Origin: Spinellus fusiger
Taxonomy: Eukaryota > Mucoromycota > Mucoromycetes > Mucorales > Phycomycetaceae
Length of the DNA stretch: 64,000 bases
Assembly (NCBI GenBank): GCA_025094145.1
Contig: JALLLS010000029.1
Location: 326,458-390,457, forward strand
Direction of reading: 5' to 3'
The translations under genes and the position numbers were made by a program. This document shows, piece by piece, positions 54,441 through 64,000 of the stretch. Every line of letters starts with the position of its first letter. Within the stretch, counting starts at the first letter, position 1. The notes beneath the pieces are model-generated. The model had not been told where the DNA came from. It was given only the letters and a program-made list of their open reading frames with translations, and ran no database searches.

Positions 54441-55360
54441 ATGGACTATATTAAATACCAACCATTAGAAGATGCATACTTGACAGAAGATACTGATGAA
54501 GAGATGGAACTAGAGACTACAGCAACTGTAATGACTAGTTTGTTCTTGGCAAATTATGAAAGTAATTTGGGCATCACCAATGGTCTTGTCCCAGACAAAC
54601 TCATTAGTCTACCATTTGTCTCAACCATTATAAGTCTCTTCCTCCCACTCTTATCTTTGTCTTGGCTTTTGTTATAATCATTAGATTGTTTTATTTAATA
54701 ATATAGAATTAGATTGCAGTATAGAACACTCTAGTATAAATACTTGACTCATTGTTAAAATAAAAATGATATCCTGATATCTGTTTCCTACCTGTACTCT
54801 GTTCTTGTCTTCTCTTGCCTCTTCTCTTTGTTCTCCTACCTGTTCCTGATGCACAACACCTAGTACCTCTGCTTCTTTCTCCTGTCCAACCCTAATCCTT
54901 ACAGCAACTGAGTACAGCAATATTGAGATGATTATAGATTTTGACATGATGTTGCAAAATCAAACATCACAAATGACAGAAGCTATGGATAACATTGTTG
55001 AAGACATGGGAGCTGTATCATTATATCAGTCAAACAGATATAAGAAATATACCCAAGATCAAATAGAACAGTTTATCCATGTAAAGCAAGAAGAGGGCAT
55101 GTCAGTCCCAAAAGCTGCTATGCTGTGCAGTATTCCTCAAAGCACTGCATATGAATTAATAAATGAATTCAATGTTAGTAATGGCACTGTTCTGCCTAGA
55201 AACAATCTAAGAAAAACAAACAACAAACCAAAGAAACTGTTCCCTCAACACTTGGCATTTCTAGTCAAGCTCTTTGATAAAAATCTGTTGATTGTCCTTG
55301 AAGAAGCAAGATTAAAGTTGTATGAGGCATTTCCTGGACTGGAAGTCTCTGTCAGTAGGC
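54441..55360 (+). pseudogene. Tc1-like transposase (type P, copy 1), N-terminal half interrupted by LTR D
   Basis: ATG at 54441 (MDYIKYQPLEDAYLTED). After removal of the LTR D insertion (54527-54903 plus one GCAAC) the frame continues TEYSNIEMIIDF, then an acidic stretch, a helix-turn-helix (KYTQDQIEQFIHVKQEEGMS, AAMLCSIPQSTAYELI) and a second DNA-binding domain (HLAFLVKLFDKNLLIVLEEA), ending SVSRL at LTR B. The catalytic middle is missing. A matching C-terminal piece lies inverted at 57039-57292. DNA-binding half of a cut-and-paste transposase; non-functional. Confidence 0.75.
54527..54903 (+). mobile_element. Solo LTR, family D copy 3 (TSD GCAAC)
   Basis: TGTAATGACTAG to ATCCTTACA, flanked by GCAAC at 54522-54526 and 54904-54908. 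TAGTATAAATACTTG and AAAATAAAAATG give plus orientation. It interrupts the transposase ORF in codon 29. Confidence 0.94.
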
Positions 55361-55916
55361 TGTTGTGTTCTAACTTCAATCCAAAGATTCTCTATGAATA
55401 AGTCAACACAAGTAGTGTGCTGTGACATTCAGAATACTCTATAAAAGCTTGAGTGCACACAAGTAACATAGTACATCTCTGTATCATCTCACTGATTGGT
55501 TGTAACTACAAATCACCTTCTAAAGCTCAGTGTACTATTGGACACTTAACAAGAGCCATCTTCATTAATAATCCTAACAGAACAATATTGACCTATCAGA
55601 GTCAATTGAGTAAAGACTCATAATAATTAATGGTTTCAATAATGGAGTGCTTGTCCCAGGAACCAACCATAGGGTTGAATCTAATAATACACAACTAAGT
55701 AAAACATATGAGCCAACCATAAGGTGGCAGTTATTAATACTACCATAAGGTAGTAATATAGACACCAACCATAAGGTCAAAGAGAGTGAATTCTACCATA
55801 AGGTAGAAGCCACTGAAGGATAAGCACCCACCAAAAGTATAAATAGTGAACCTTTCTTTACTCAATAAAAATTATCTTTGTTCAGTCTTATTAATCTACC
55901 TGTCCAAACAATCTCA
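55361..55916 (+). mobile_element. LTR B copy 6, left member of third inverted pair
   Basis: TGTTGTGTTCTAAC to ACAATCTCA. It has fewer TTATGGT-type units than other copies (556 bp). Flanks TAGGC and AATGG do not match. Confidence 0.9.
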
Positions 55917-56997
55917 AATGGTGTAGAAACAAGGTTGATTGGCCAGTGGATACATGGAGTAACATTGTTTGGTCTGATGAGTCTTGTTTCACAGTTGTGG
56001 GGAACAATAAAGGAACTAGAGTGATCAGAAAAATGGGTGAGAGATATGAGGAGCATCACATGCAAAGGAAATACAAGTATGGCAAAGGTTCAGTCATGGT
56101 TTGAGGTTGTTTTTGGTATGGAGGTGTAGGACCTCTTGTACTCTTGGAGGGGTCAGTTGATCAAGACAACTATGTCAATGTACTTGCCAAATATTTTCTT
56201 CCCTGGTTTCAGAAATTGCAAAAGAACCTAAATAAGACCATGCTCTTCCAAGAAGATGGTGCTCCTTGCCATACTGGAGGATATAGCAGATGGTACAAAC
56301 AGGAGAGATGTATGATCAAAGGTTTTTGTTGTAATCATAAAGACAATGGTAGCAGTCACAGACCAATTATTAAGTTGTTTCCTTTTTATAATGTAATTCA
56401 TAGTTAAGACACTGCATATTAAAGTCACTGTACAGGCCATTATTATCAAGTATCCTAAAACAGTAATAGATTATTCTCAATAACACAGTCACCTGTCTAT
56501 TTAGTATAAATAGACATCGAAATTGTTTTAATAAAAGTATCTTGTTTTGAGTCTGATTAATTCCTTTCAAATTTAACAGTTTTGATTCTTGGCCTGCACA
56601 AAGTCCAGATCTTAACCCAATTAAACATGTTTAGGCTTATCTTGAAAAGAAGATCAATCTGCATCAAACAAGCATAGCCAATGCACAACAGCTTGAACAA
56701 TGCTTGCATAGTGAATGAAAGAAGATTCCAAATGAATTTTTGGAAATTTTAGTTGATAGCATGCCAAGGAGGTGCTCTGGTATGATATAGAATAGAGGCT
56801 TTGCTACAAAGTACTGAGAAATATCTATATAATGAAAATATAGATAATCATCTAAAGAACAACTGTTCTAAATCTTGTGTTATTCCATGAACTTTTTATT
56901 ATGAACATCTTAGACTGATAGAAATACTTTTATTTTTCAAAAAAATAAAATTCAAAAAAATTAATATTTTTTTCCAGTCACTTATTATGTGGGACTG
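55917..56997 (+). pseudogene. Tc1-like transposase (type Q) catalytic part and 3' inverted repeat
   Basis: After LTR B the frame reads WPVDTWSNIVWSDESCF (first Asp), GVGPLVLLEGSVDQDNYVN, MLFQEDGAPCHT (second Asp), then solo LTR A, then SWPAQSPDLNPIKHV, where the third acidic residue (normally NPIE) is Lys. TGA at 56102 and TAG at 56632 both replace Trp (FGCFW and HVWAYLEK contexts), and a further TGA lies near 56717. The C-terminus IPNEFLEILVDSMPRRC is typical of Tc1. The 3' end carries CCAGTCACTTATTATGTGGG ACTG (about 56974-56997) followed by TA, fitting a Tc1 inverted repeat and TA target. The 5' half is missing. Confidence 0.82.
56327..56578 (+). mobile_element. Solo LTR, family A copy 5 (TSD GTTTT)
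   Basis: TGTTGTAATCATAA to AATTTAACA, flanked by GTTTT at 56322-56326 and 56579-56583. It sits in the transposase Q ORF between the second and third catalytic residues. Confidence 0.92.
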
Positions 56998-57038
56998 TAT
57001 ATGTTGGATGTAATAAATGCAACATAAATGTTTTATTT

Positions 57039-57292
57039 TTAAAGAGGCTTCTCTTGTAAGCAATCCTCAAATCTATCAACAGAGTATTTGCAAAATTCTC
57101 TGAGATCACCAAGAAAAACTTGATTAGATGCATTGGCAATTCTAGATGATAGTATTTCTTCTAAGAGTCTTTTTCTTTTCAATTTGCTTTTGCAAACAGA
57201 CCAGAATTGCTTGATAGGATTCAACTCTGGTGAGTAAGAAGGAAGATAGATACACCTGTACCCATGGCCTTCAATAAAGCTTTTAATGTCTT
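57039..57292 (-). pseudogene. Tc1-like type P C-terminus, inverted
   Basis: Minus strand from LTR B at 57292: DIKSFIEGHGYRCIYLPSYS, then PELNPIKQFWSVCKSKLKRK, ending at 57039. The usual SPxLNPIE box has Lys in place of the catalytic Glu. It likely completes the type P protein whose N-terminus is at 54441-55360, with the middle lost. Q inserted at a TA in the 3' flank of this fragment. Confidence 0.72.
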
Positions 57293-57874
57293 TGAGATTG
57301 TTTGGACAGGTAGATTAATAAGACTGAACAAAGATAATTTTTATTGAGTAAAGAAAGGTTCACTATTTATACTTTTGGTGGGTGCTTATCCTTCAGTGGC
57401 TTCTACCTTATGGTAGGATAATCTATTCTACCTTATGGTAGAATTCACTCTCTTTGACCTTATGGTTGGTGTCTATATTACTACCTTATGGTAGTATTAA
57501 TAACTGCCACCTTATGGTTGGCTCATATGTTTTACTTAGTTGTAGTATTATTAGATTCAACCCTATGGTTGGTTCCTGGGACAAGCACTCCATTATTGAA
57601 ACCATTAATTATTATGAGTCTTTACTCAATTGACTCTGATAGGTCAATATTGTTCTGTTAGGATTATTAATGAAGATGGCTCTTGTTAAGTGTCCAATAG
57701 TACACTGAGCTTTAGAAGGTGATTTGTAGTTACAACCAATCAGTGAGATGATACAGAGATGTACTATGTTACTTGTGTGCACTCAAGCTTTTATAGAGTA
57801 TTCTGAATGTCACAGCACACTACTTGTGTTGACTTATTCATAGAGAATCTTTGGATTGAAGTTGGAACATGACA
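57293..57874 (-). mobile_element. LTR B copy 7, right member of third inverted pair
   Basis: Reverse copy: TGAGATTGTTTGG to GGAACATGACA. It is about 26 bp longer than copy 6, by one extra TTATGGTAG-type unit. Flanks GTCTT and AGCTT. Confidence 0.9.
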
Positions 57875-58924
57875 AGCTTCATACAGAACTTGACAACAGG
57901 TTGTGAGAATGGTGTTGTGGCTGCTGAGAATGGATGCTGATGTTGCTGTGCTGTTACTGGTGGTCTAAGTGATGTTAATAGTGAGCCCCTATAAACACTC
58001 TCAAGGTGTTGGCTCATCACTTCTGCAGCTGCTGCTGCTGGCCCATCTGGGTTCTGGTAGGTCTGCTGTGGCTGTCTTCTTCTACAAATCTGCTTCACCT
58101 TGGACATAGCCTTTGCATAGTCTCTCTCCATACTCTTGCAAAACTCCTGCAAAACTCCTGCCAGTGTCTTCTCTTGGCTCTGCACTTCACACCTAAAGGC
58201 CCTCTGTGCATCCAGGTGCCTCTGCCACCAACAAACCTTGTCCAGGCCTCTTGCCCTTTTCCAACTTCTAAAGCTGTGCTCCCTCTTGTCAACTGCCACC
58301 TGCAGAGCCTCACTCCAGAACTTCTGCCAATGTGCAGGTCTATGTGTCTTGCTTCCAACAGAGCTGTCCAAAGCAGAGTAGATGCAGCTGTTCAGCTGAT
58401 CTGTCAGGCCATCAATGTCAGGACAGATGCCAGGAGGATTGCTCACTGTAGATGTAATTAGTTGACATAGTTGAGAGGAGAGACTATCAAACTTTTCTCT
58501 GTATAGATCAGCAACATCTGGCTCCACAAGGCAAGAGAGATTCCACATTCTTCTGAAGGGTGGTGGTGTGAGAGGAGCTGTAGACATGTCATGATCAAAT
58601 GTCATACTGAACAGCCTATGGTCTGAACCAAGAGAGAGATCACCATACACCATCATGGCTGTATTTTCAAAGAGGCAGTTGGACACAAACAGATCCACAA
58701 TACTACTCATCTCTTGTTCTTGTCAGAAAGAGTGGTAGGTTGCTTGACCAAAGGCATGCATGCTGTTCTGGACATACAGCTGACATTCTTCTAGCCATTC
58801 CAGTAGGGGTGTACCTCTAGGATTTGTGTCATAGTCACCAAGAGCTGCACCAAGTCTTGCATTCAGATCCCCACAGATGATTGTGTCTTCAGTTAAAGGA
58901 ATGGAGTTGAGCACTGCAAAAGTG

Positions 58925-59180
58925 TGTTTTAATTATGAAGACAATGGTAGCAGTCACAGACCAATTATTAAGTTGTCTCCTTTCTACAACATAATTCATA
59001 GTTAAGACAATGCATATTAAAGTCTACTGAACAGGCCATTATTATCAAGTGTCCTAAAACAGTAATAGATTATTCTCAATAACACAGTCACATGTCTATT
59101 TAGTATAAATAGACATGTCAAAATTGTTTTAATAAAAGTATCTTGTTTTGAGTCTGATTAATTCCCTTTTGAATTTAACA
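58925..59180 (+). mobile_element. Solo LTR, family A copy 6 (TSD AAGTG)
   Basis: TGTTTTAATTATG to GAATTTAACA, flanked by AAGTG at 58920-58924 and 59181-59185. The uninterrupted paralogue near 23620 shows one AAGTG-equivalent (CACTT), confirming the empty site. Confidence 0.95.
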
Positions 59181-59862
59181 AAGTGTCTTCAAGGGAAAGG
59201 GAGGGGGGAGGGTATAGGCATATAATTCTCAGTAAACCAATTTGGACACCAAGGGCATAGGGGGAGGGCATAGGGATTTGGGTGACATGGTAAGGACAGG
59301 AAGGAGAAACAAGAGCACAGATACTAAGTGAGCCATGGTAGCTGTTCTCAACAGGCTTGCCATAGGTATGAAACTGTGTCCAGGAAGTAGGGAGATGAGA
59401 GGGAGGGAGGAGCCAGGTTTCTGTGATAAAGAGCATAGTAAAGGGGTGTGAGTGTGTCATAATATCATGTACCAAAGACTGTTGAAGTCCATTGGCATTC
59501 CATAGGCCTATAGAGACTCTATTCATATTAGTGTTGATTGTTGGAGGACTCAGACATGGCAACAGAGCTTCTTCTGCTCACTCTGAAGGTGTTGGCAGGG
59601 TCATCTCTGTCATGGTATGCCTTCTTGTTAGGATTGGGAGGCATGTGCTCCTCACTGAGCCATCCAACTCCCAAAAAGGCTGAAGCTACAGCATAGGCAG
59701 GGTAAGGGCACATTTACTGAATGGCCTGGATACACTTGTTTTAGTTCAGCTGCATTGCCTCCAACTCAAGCTGCTGCTCAGAGAACTGGGAGTACTTGGG
59801 GTCTGCCAGATGTTTGGGATCCAATGGGTCAAATCCACTGTATATTTCCACTTTAGCTTTAG

Positions 59863-60270
59863 TACTATTCATATCTTAATAATAAAATATATATCTTTTG
59901 AGTTCTATTTATTTAATAATAATTAATTTATAAAAAAACATTCTTTAAATAGTATTATGATCTTTAGATAGAAAAAAAGTACTTTAAAATATTTGTTATC
60001 TGAAGTAATATATAATTATTTGTTAAAAATATACATATCAATTTATTTTTTTCTATTGCTTGTTAATACAATTATTATTAGAGGATGATTATTATCTTTA
60101 TATTATCTTTTTATTATTAAATAGAAAAGCTATCTCCAGACATTATTAATTTAAGTAATTCTATCTAAATTAAAAATGTTATAATAATTATAATGAATAA
60201 AATATATATTATCATTATAAGGTAGTATTGTTATGTTTTAATTCACTTATCTAAATAAAAATAGTGTCTC
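59863..60270. mobile_element. AT-rich repeat C, copy 3, clean insertion
   Basis: It inserted into LINE L-a ORF1; TTAG (or TTA) is present on both sides (59859-59862 and 60271-60274). Ends TACTATTCATATC and AAAATAGTGTCTC are imperfect inverted repeats. It has about 30 bp not present in the other copies (GAGGATGATTATTATC near 60080). No coding capacity; a non-autonomous element, possibly mobilised by the transposase type at 6558. Confidence 0.8.
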
Positions 60271-61038
60271 TTAGTAAAGACCTCCTTGACTTCAGTTTCA
60301 TACTGAAAATAGACCAGAAGACCAAGAACAGAGTGGGCAGGGAAACAGACATCCAGAATTCTACCTGTGTCAAGGCCAAGGGTTCTTAAGAGATGTCTTG
60401 CCTCAGGATGGTTCATGCATCTGCCTCTGGGAATATACACATAGGAAAAGCCCTTTGGATCTTCCTAGATTGAGAAAGCACATACAGCAGACTCTACTCT
60501 TTGAGCAGTTGGTGCCTGTCTTTTTGGGGGAGCTGGGTGGGTCTTTTTGGCTACAGTAGCCCATGTGGAATCTTTGACTGTCTTGTCAGCCTGGTGCAGA
60601 GTTTTTGTTGTATTGGCAGTCACCTCATGTGTGACTGTTGTTGCCTTATTTGTCAACTGCACAATTCTGGCCTCAAGGGCTGTGACTGTCCCTTTCAGTC
60701 TCTGGTTTTCCTTAAGCAAGGCCTCAAAAGCATCAAGTCTCTGCCTTTGCTCCTCAAAGTTTTTCTGCAGTGACGTCACTGCTGCAATTAATTGCATCTT
60801 GGTGGTGCTGGATGCATTTTGTTGCTGTTGTTGCCCAGTAAGTGTAGGAAACATGCTGTAACTACTGTAGTTTGGTAGATAGTGCTCTGAAACTTGTACA
60901 GTAGGTGGATGGAGGGTGGATGGTGATGGATGGATAGAGATTGTTGATGGATGCAGTGTTTTGGTGGAGATGGGTGATGGATTTTTTGTTGAAAATGGAG
61001 AACTTAGAAATGTTGGATACTGGTACAAAAAAAAGCTT

Positions 61039-61053
61039 TCCACATTGGTCTAG
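61039..61053 (+). other. tRNA-Glu 5' relic
   Basis: TCCACATTGGTCTAG equals the first 15 nt of tRNA-Glu with one G-to-A change, placed between the L-a copy 3 5' end and the SINE-X 3' end. Confidence 0.85.
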
Positions 61054-61435
61054 ATGAAGGATTTTTTATTTGTTACAAGTATCTTGGTGCACACAATCTA
61101 TGGATCATATTTGCTATACTTTGGGAGTCTTATTTATATAGGGGAAGCATATTGATCACCCAGGAACACAGACCAAGAACCAGGGACAAGAGAACAATGG
61201 CATCAAACCCCTATTTGAGGTGGAGGGGACAGGAGGACTGCAGACTGGTCACACAAGGAGGGGAGAAGGACAGGACTCAAGGTTGAAACTGCCAGCCAAG
61301 CACACAGCAACCAAAGATGGACCAGACATCTGCCAGGATTGCAGTAGGGGCTGTGGATGCCCATATTTTAACTGGGCAACTGGGGATTGAACCCAGGCCA
61401 CACCAATGACATGACACATTACTACCACCACATCA
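61054..61435 (-). mobile_element. SINE-X, long copy with tRNA-like head
   Basis: Minus orientation. The head near 61365-61432 has a B box GGTTCAATCCC and a weak A-box-like TGGTGGTAGTAATG. The body is like 51144-51455; the 3' end is ATAAAAAATCCTTCAT. No ORF. It is flanked on both sides by tRNA-Glu relics. Confidence 0.7.
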
Positions 61436-61449
61436 TTGCAAACATCTAC

Positions 61450-61464
61450 TCTGCATTGGTCTAG
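61450..61464 (+). other. tRNA-Glu 5' relic
   Basis: TCTGCATTGGTCTAG matches the tRNA-Glu start with one C-to-T change, directly before the LINE L-a copy 4 3' end (GTTAAAGATTTTTT). Confidence 0.85.
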
Positions 61465-64000
61465 GTTAAAGATTTTTTTATTAAAAGAGATATATGCATT
61501 TGCTTAATGAAGCCTTACTGCACTCCTTACACTAATTGAAGTAAACAAAAAAGTTCTATAGGACAAAAGAACAAAAAAAGACAGGCAAAAGAAAGAAACT
61601 AAGACTACTGGACTTTAAGGCTGTCCCTGCTCTCCACTCTGCAGCTGTGTTAAAAGATTGTAACAGTGAGAGGGAGGAGGCCAGAGAAGCAGAACAAAAA
61701 GCTGTTCATTCATGCACCTGGTGCACCTGATCATGCCAAAGCATGCCTAGACTTGAGTGGGGACTAAACTCACTGTCAGGATTGCAAAGCTGGTCTATAT
61801 GCCAGAGAATTGTATGTAGAGGCACCCAGAAAGAAGGACAGGAAGAAGATTTCTTAGAAAGACAGTTGATGGTGTGATCCAATGGGTGGCAGTGTTGTGG
61901 TGCTGGTGGTAGTTGATCCCATAGGTCCCTTGGAATTGCTGGACACTCTGCAAGATGTCTTCTGGAGGTGTGCTCTGCTGGACTGCACTGACATGGACGT
62001 GGCTTACCAGGAAGCCATCCCATTCTCCAACGTATGAGCCTGCTTCTGTCATGTCTGGTTGCTGGCAAGAAGAGGACTGGATCAATGCCAAGTGTTGGCC
62101 TGCATGCCTTGATCAGCACCTTGTCTGTCACTTGCAGATACTGGTCAAGGAGCTGGTGGTGTTGTTTCTGGAAGTATTGTTTGAGTTGGGCAGATGATTC
62201 TGGCAATACTGCTGGAAGAGAGGCAAAGAGGTGATTCTTGGTGAGTGGTTCAAGTGGTGGCACTCCTGGACTGTTTAGCAGCAGAGACAAAAGACATTGG
62301 GGTGGAAGTGAGGCAGCACGTAGACAGAACCTTGTCTTGAGAGAGTCTGAGCAGAAACTCATGCTGGGCAGGTCACAGATATGCTTCAACACCTGAGTGG
62401 AGCTAGTGGGGTGGCCACCTATTATCATTCTTAGGCACCTGTCTTGTATCTTCTCCAGAGCTTTGATATCTTTCTTCAAAAGAACAGTGATTGCCAGACC
62501 ATACTCAAACTTTGGCCTAATGAAGGTCTTGTATAGTCTTGAGCTGAGGAGCAAAGAGAAACCAGAATGTGAGGCACCAACAGCATGCAGTGTGGACATG
62601 GCAAACATTGTGCCTTGCTTTCTGTGTGAGATAATCCCAGAGGAGTTGATTCCATTGTAGACAAAGGGCATGCCAAGGTAAATAAACTCATTGGCTGCTG
62701 GAAGGGCCTCTCCATATATCTTGAACTGGTTGGCCTGGGAAACAGAAGGGGGAAGGACCACTGCACACTTGGAAGGACTCCATATAAAGCCAACTGAAAC
62801 AGAGTAGTGCTCTGCCAAATGCAACATGTGCTGAACCTCTCCAACCTTACCAAAGACAGCAATATCATCAGCAAAGAAGAGTGAGTTGATTCCTGTAGGC
62901 TTATCCATAGTGGTGCTACTGTTGTCTGTTAGTGATTCTTCATACTCTGCCAAAGATGATGGTGAGCTTGACTGCACATGTGTTGTTGTTGTTGCTGTTG
63001 CCACACTTCTGAAAAGACATGCAAGTGGGTTAATGTAGATTGAATAAAGGTGGGGGCTGAGAACTGAGCCTTGCAGTACACCAGTTACTGGAGAGAACAA
63101 AGAGGACACATAGTTGTTCAGGATGACTGACACATAGACATCATCAAACAAGTGGACAAGCAAAGCAAGCAGTGGTGGCGGTGTGTTTCTCTTGTGCAGG
63201 GCATCCCAGATCAGGTTCCTGTCAACAGTGTCATAGGCTGCCTTGATGTCCAAGTAGGCTACCACAGGATAGTGGTGGTGTCTCTGATAATATCTCTTCA
63301 TCAGGTTGTGTAAACACAGAGCCTGGTCCAGTGCACCTCGTCTTGGTCTGAATCCACCCTGAGCAACATCAAGTGGGGGAGAGTACTTGTGCAGGTCTGG
63401 TACTAGACATACCTCAAACAGCTTTCTGAGAACAGAAGTCAATGAGATTGGCCTGTAGTTGGCTGGATCACTTGGATCACCCTTTTTGAAGATGGGGAAC
63501 ACCTGTGCTTGATGCCATGGGAGAGGAACATAGGACCACTGCCAACACATGGTGAACAGACCAGAAAGAATGGGGACAATGGTGGTGCTGAGTGGCTTTA
63601 GCATTTCTGCTCTCAGGTGGTCTACTCCTGGTGCTTTCCTATTTGGCAGCAGCTTCATACAGAACTTGACAACAGGTTGTGAGAATGGTGTTGTGGCTGC
63701 TGGGAAGGGATGCTGATGCTGCTGTGCTGTTACTGGTGGTCTAAGTGATGTTAATAGTGAGCCTCTATAAACACTCTCAAGGTGTTGGCTCATCACTTCT
63801 GCTGCTGCTGCTGGCCCATCTGGGTGTTGGAATGTCTGCTGTGGCTGTCTTCTTCTACAAATCTGCTTCACCTTGGATGTAGCCTTTGCATAGTCTCTCT
63901 CCATGCTCTTGCAAAACTCCTGCCAGTGTCTTCTCTTGGCTCTTTGCACCTCACACCTAAAGGCCCTCTGTGCATCTAGGTGCCTCTGCCACCAACAAAC
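61465..64000 (-). mobile_element. LINE L-a copy 4, 3' half, runs off the window
   Basis: The 3' tail (61465-61705) and most of ORF2 are present on the minus strand. By analogy, its 5' end should abut a tRNA-Glu gene or another relic to the right of the window. Confidence 0.88.
61706..64000 (-). CDS. LINE L-a ORF2, intact RT and C-terminal knuckle (partial at edge)
   Basis: An open frame of over 760 codons continues past the window edge; the apparent internal start at 63949 is not genuine. Counting from 63949: NRKAPGVDHL 103-112, NYRPISLTSV 164-173, QGGFRPRRGALDQ 197-209, YLDIKAAYDTVD 232-243 (Asp 234), GVLQGSVLSPHLYSIYIN 290-307, FADD 359-362 (both Asp intact), thumb with SPSKC and YLGMPF, and a Cys/His knuckle at C653, C655, H660, H665, C669. 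All reverse transcriptase catalytic residues are present and no stop or frameshift is seen, unlike every other ORF2 here. It would carry out target-primed reverse transcription at tRNA genes. The missing N-terminal endonuclease lies outside. Confidence 0.9.
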   Translation of the reverse strand, partial: VCWWQRHLDAQRAFRCEVQRAKRRHWQEFCKSMERDYAKATSKVKQICRRRQPQQTFQHPDGPAAAAEVMSQHLESVYRGSLLTSLRPPVTAQQHQHPFPAATTPFSQPVVKFCMKLLPNRKAPGVDHLRAEMLKPLSTTIVPILSGLFTMCWQWSYVPLPWHQAQVFPIFKKGDPSDPANYRPISLTSVLRKLFEVCLVPDLHKYSPPLDVAQGGFRPRRGALDQALCLHNLMKRYYQRHHHYPVVAYLDIKAAYDTVDRNLIWDALHKRNTPPPLLALLVHLFDDVYVSVILNNYVSSLFSPVTGVLQGSVLSPHLYSIYINPLACLFRSVATATTTTHVQSSSPSSLAEYEESLTDNSSTTMDKPTGINSLFFADDIAVFGKVGEVQHMLHLAEHYSVSVGFIWSPSKCAVVLPPSVSQANQFKIYGEALPAANEFIYLGMPFVYNGINSSGIISHRKQGTMFAMSTLHAVGASHSGFSLLLSSRLYKTFIRPKFEYGLAITVLLKKDIKALEKIQDRCLRMIIGGHPTSSTQVLKHICDLPSMSFCSDSLKTRFCLRAASLPPQCLLSLLLNSPGVPPLEPLTKNHLFASLPAVLPESSAQLKQYFQKQHHQLLDQYLQVTDKVLIKACRPTLGIDPVLFLPATRHDRSRLIRWRMGWLPGKPRPCQCSPAEHTSRRHLAECPAIPRDLWDQLPPAPQHCHPLDHTINCLSKKSSSCPSFWVPLHTILWHIDQLCNPDSEFSPHSSLGMLWHDQVHQVHE

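Larger units (their letters stand above)
57875..61038 (-). pseudogene. LINE L-a copy 3, ORF1 and ORF2 start, interrupted by repeat C and LTR A
   Basis: Minus strand. The 5' leader starts near 61038 beside a tRNA-Glu relic and has a single CCATCCATCACC unit. ORF1 begins MFPTLTGQQQQQ at 60854, with the full coiled coil (EALLKENQRLKGTVTALEA). TAG at about 60465 replaces a Gln, repeat C splits it at 59863-60270, and TAA at 59528 ends it. ORF2 starts MNRVSIGLWNANGLQ (about 59526), has FITETWLL, is split by LTR A (58925-59180), then IICGDLNARLG, a TGA at about 58720, SSIVDLFVSN and SDHRLFSMTF, reaching CMKL at LTR B. RT proper is absent. Confidence 0.87.

Noticed and set aside
61365..61432. Second tRNA-like sequence (GGTTCAATCCC) as a tRNA gene
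   Set aside because: No convincing acceptor or anticodon stem; it belongs to SINE-X.
1..64000. A host gene, defence system or secondary-metabolite cluster
   Set aside because: Every long ORF that I could identify belongs to a transposable element; only the four tRNA genes are host genes.

Overview
This window is eukaryotic repeat DNA, almost certainly a transposon graveyard from a fungal nuclear genome. Chromodomain Ty3 elements, Tc1-like transposases, intron-free two-ORF LINEs and eukaryotic cytosolic tRNA genes fit an early-diverging fungus such as Mucoromycota; the phylum is a low-confidence inference. I see no host protein-coding gene. The only host genes I can support are four tRNA genes: Val(AAC) at 10225-10298, Glu(TTC) at 22121-22192 and Asp(GTC) at 45332-45403, all on the minus strand, and Thr(AGT) at 54159-54231 on the plus strand.

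The dominant elements are APE-type LINEs. ORF1 is a coiled-coil protein with an RRM-like region, or with a zinc ribbon in one subfamily. ORF2 holds endonuclease, reverse transcriptase and a Cys/His knuckle. I separate L-a (22193-26827; an interrupted copy at 33770-37256; 57875-61038; 61465-64000), L-b (27630-32294; 45404-50101), L-c (10299-14382; 51921-54158), an older L-d (1-2600) and a Tx1/L1-like L-e (40933-43253). Each of the four tRNA genes has a LINE lying head-to-head against its first nucleotide. Where the far 3' end of a LINE or SINE is visible, it is usually followed by a 11-16 nt relic of the first part of a tRNA, ending inside the A box. The Thr locus has a tandem array (50887-54231) of a LINE tail, a truncated SINE, a tRNA-headed SINE and a long LINE, each separated by the relic. 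A second array with Glu relics runs off the right edge (61039 onward). This tRNA-targeting LINE/SINE system, which leaves the tRNA intact, is the most interesting content.

Inserted into these are many solo LTRs whose target-site duplications can be read directly: family A (six copies, 5-bp), B (seven copies, 5-bp), D (three copies, 5-bp) and E (four copies, 4-bp). LTR-B copies occur as inverted pairs at 16338/19421, 34135/37257 and 55361/57293. Two of these pairs bracket DNA inverted relative to its own continuation, and the target duplication of one LTR is split across the two ends.

Two Ty3 lineages are present, both broken (gypsy-1 at 16920-20851, gypsy-2 at 37911-40486), plus a gag-pol relic at 2655-4799. 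DNA transposons include an AT-rich element with a DDE_Tnp_4-like transposase (6558-7843) and two nested Tc1-like lineages (44064-44910; 54441-57292). Most readable coding relics keep their frame but carry single-transition stops (CGA to TGA, TGG to TAG or TGA), and CpG is visibly rare outside the tRNAs. This points to methylation or RIP-like C-to-T decay. The most intact coding sequence is the LINE ORF2 at 61706-64000 on the minus strand, cut only by the window edge.
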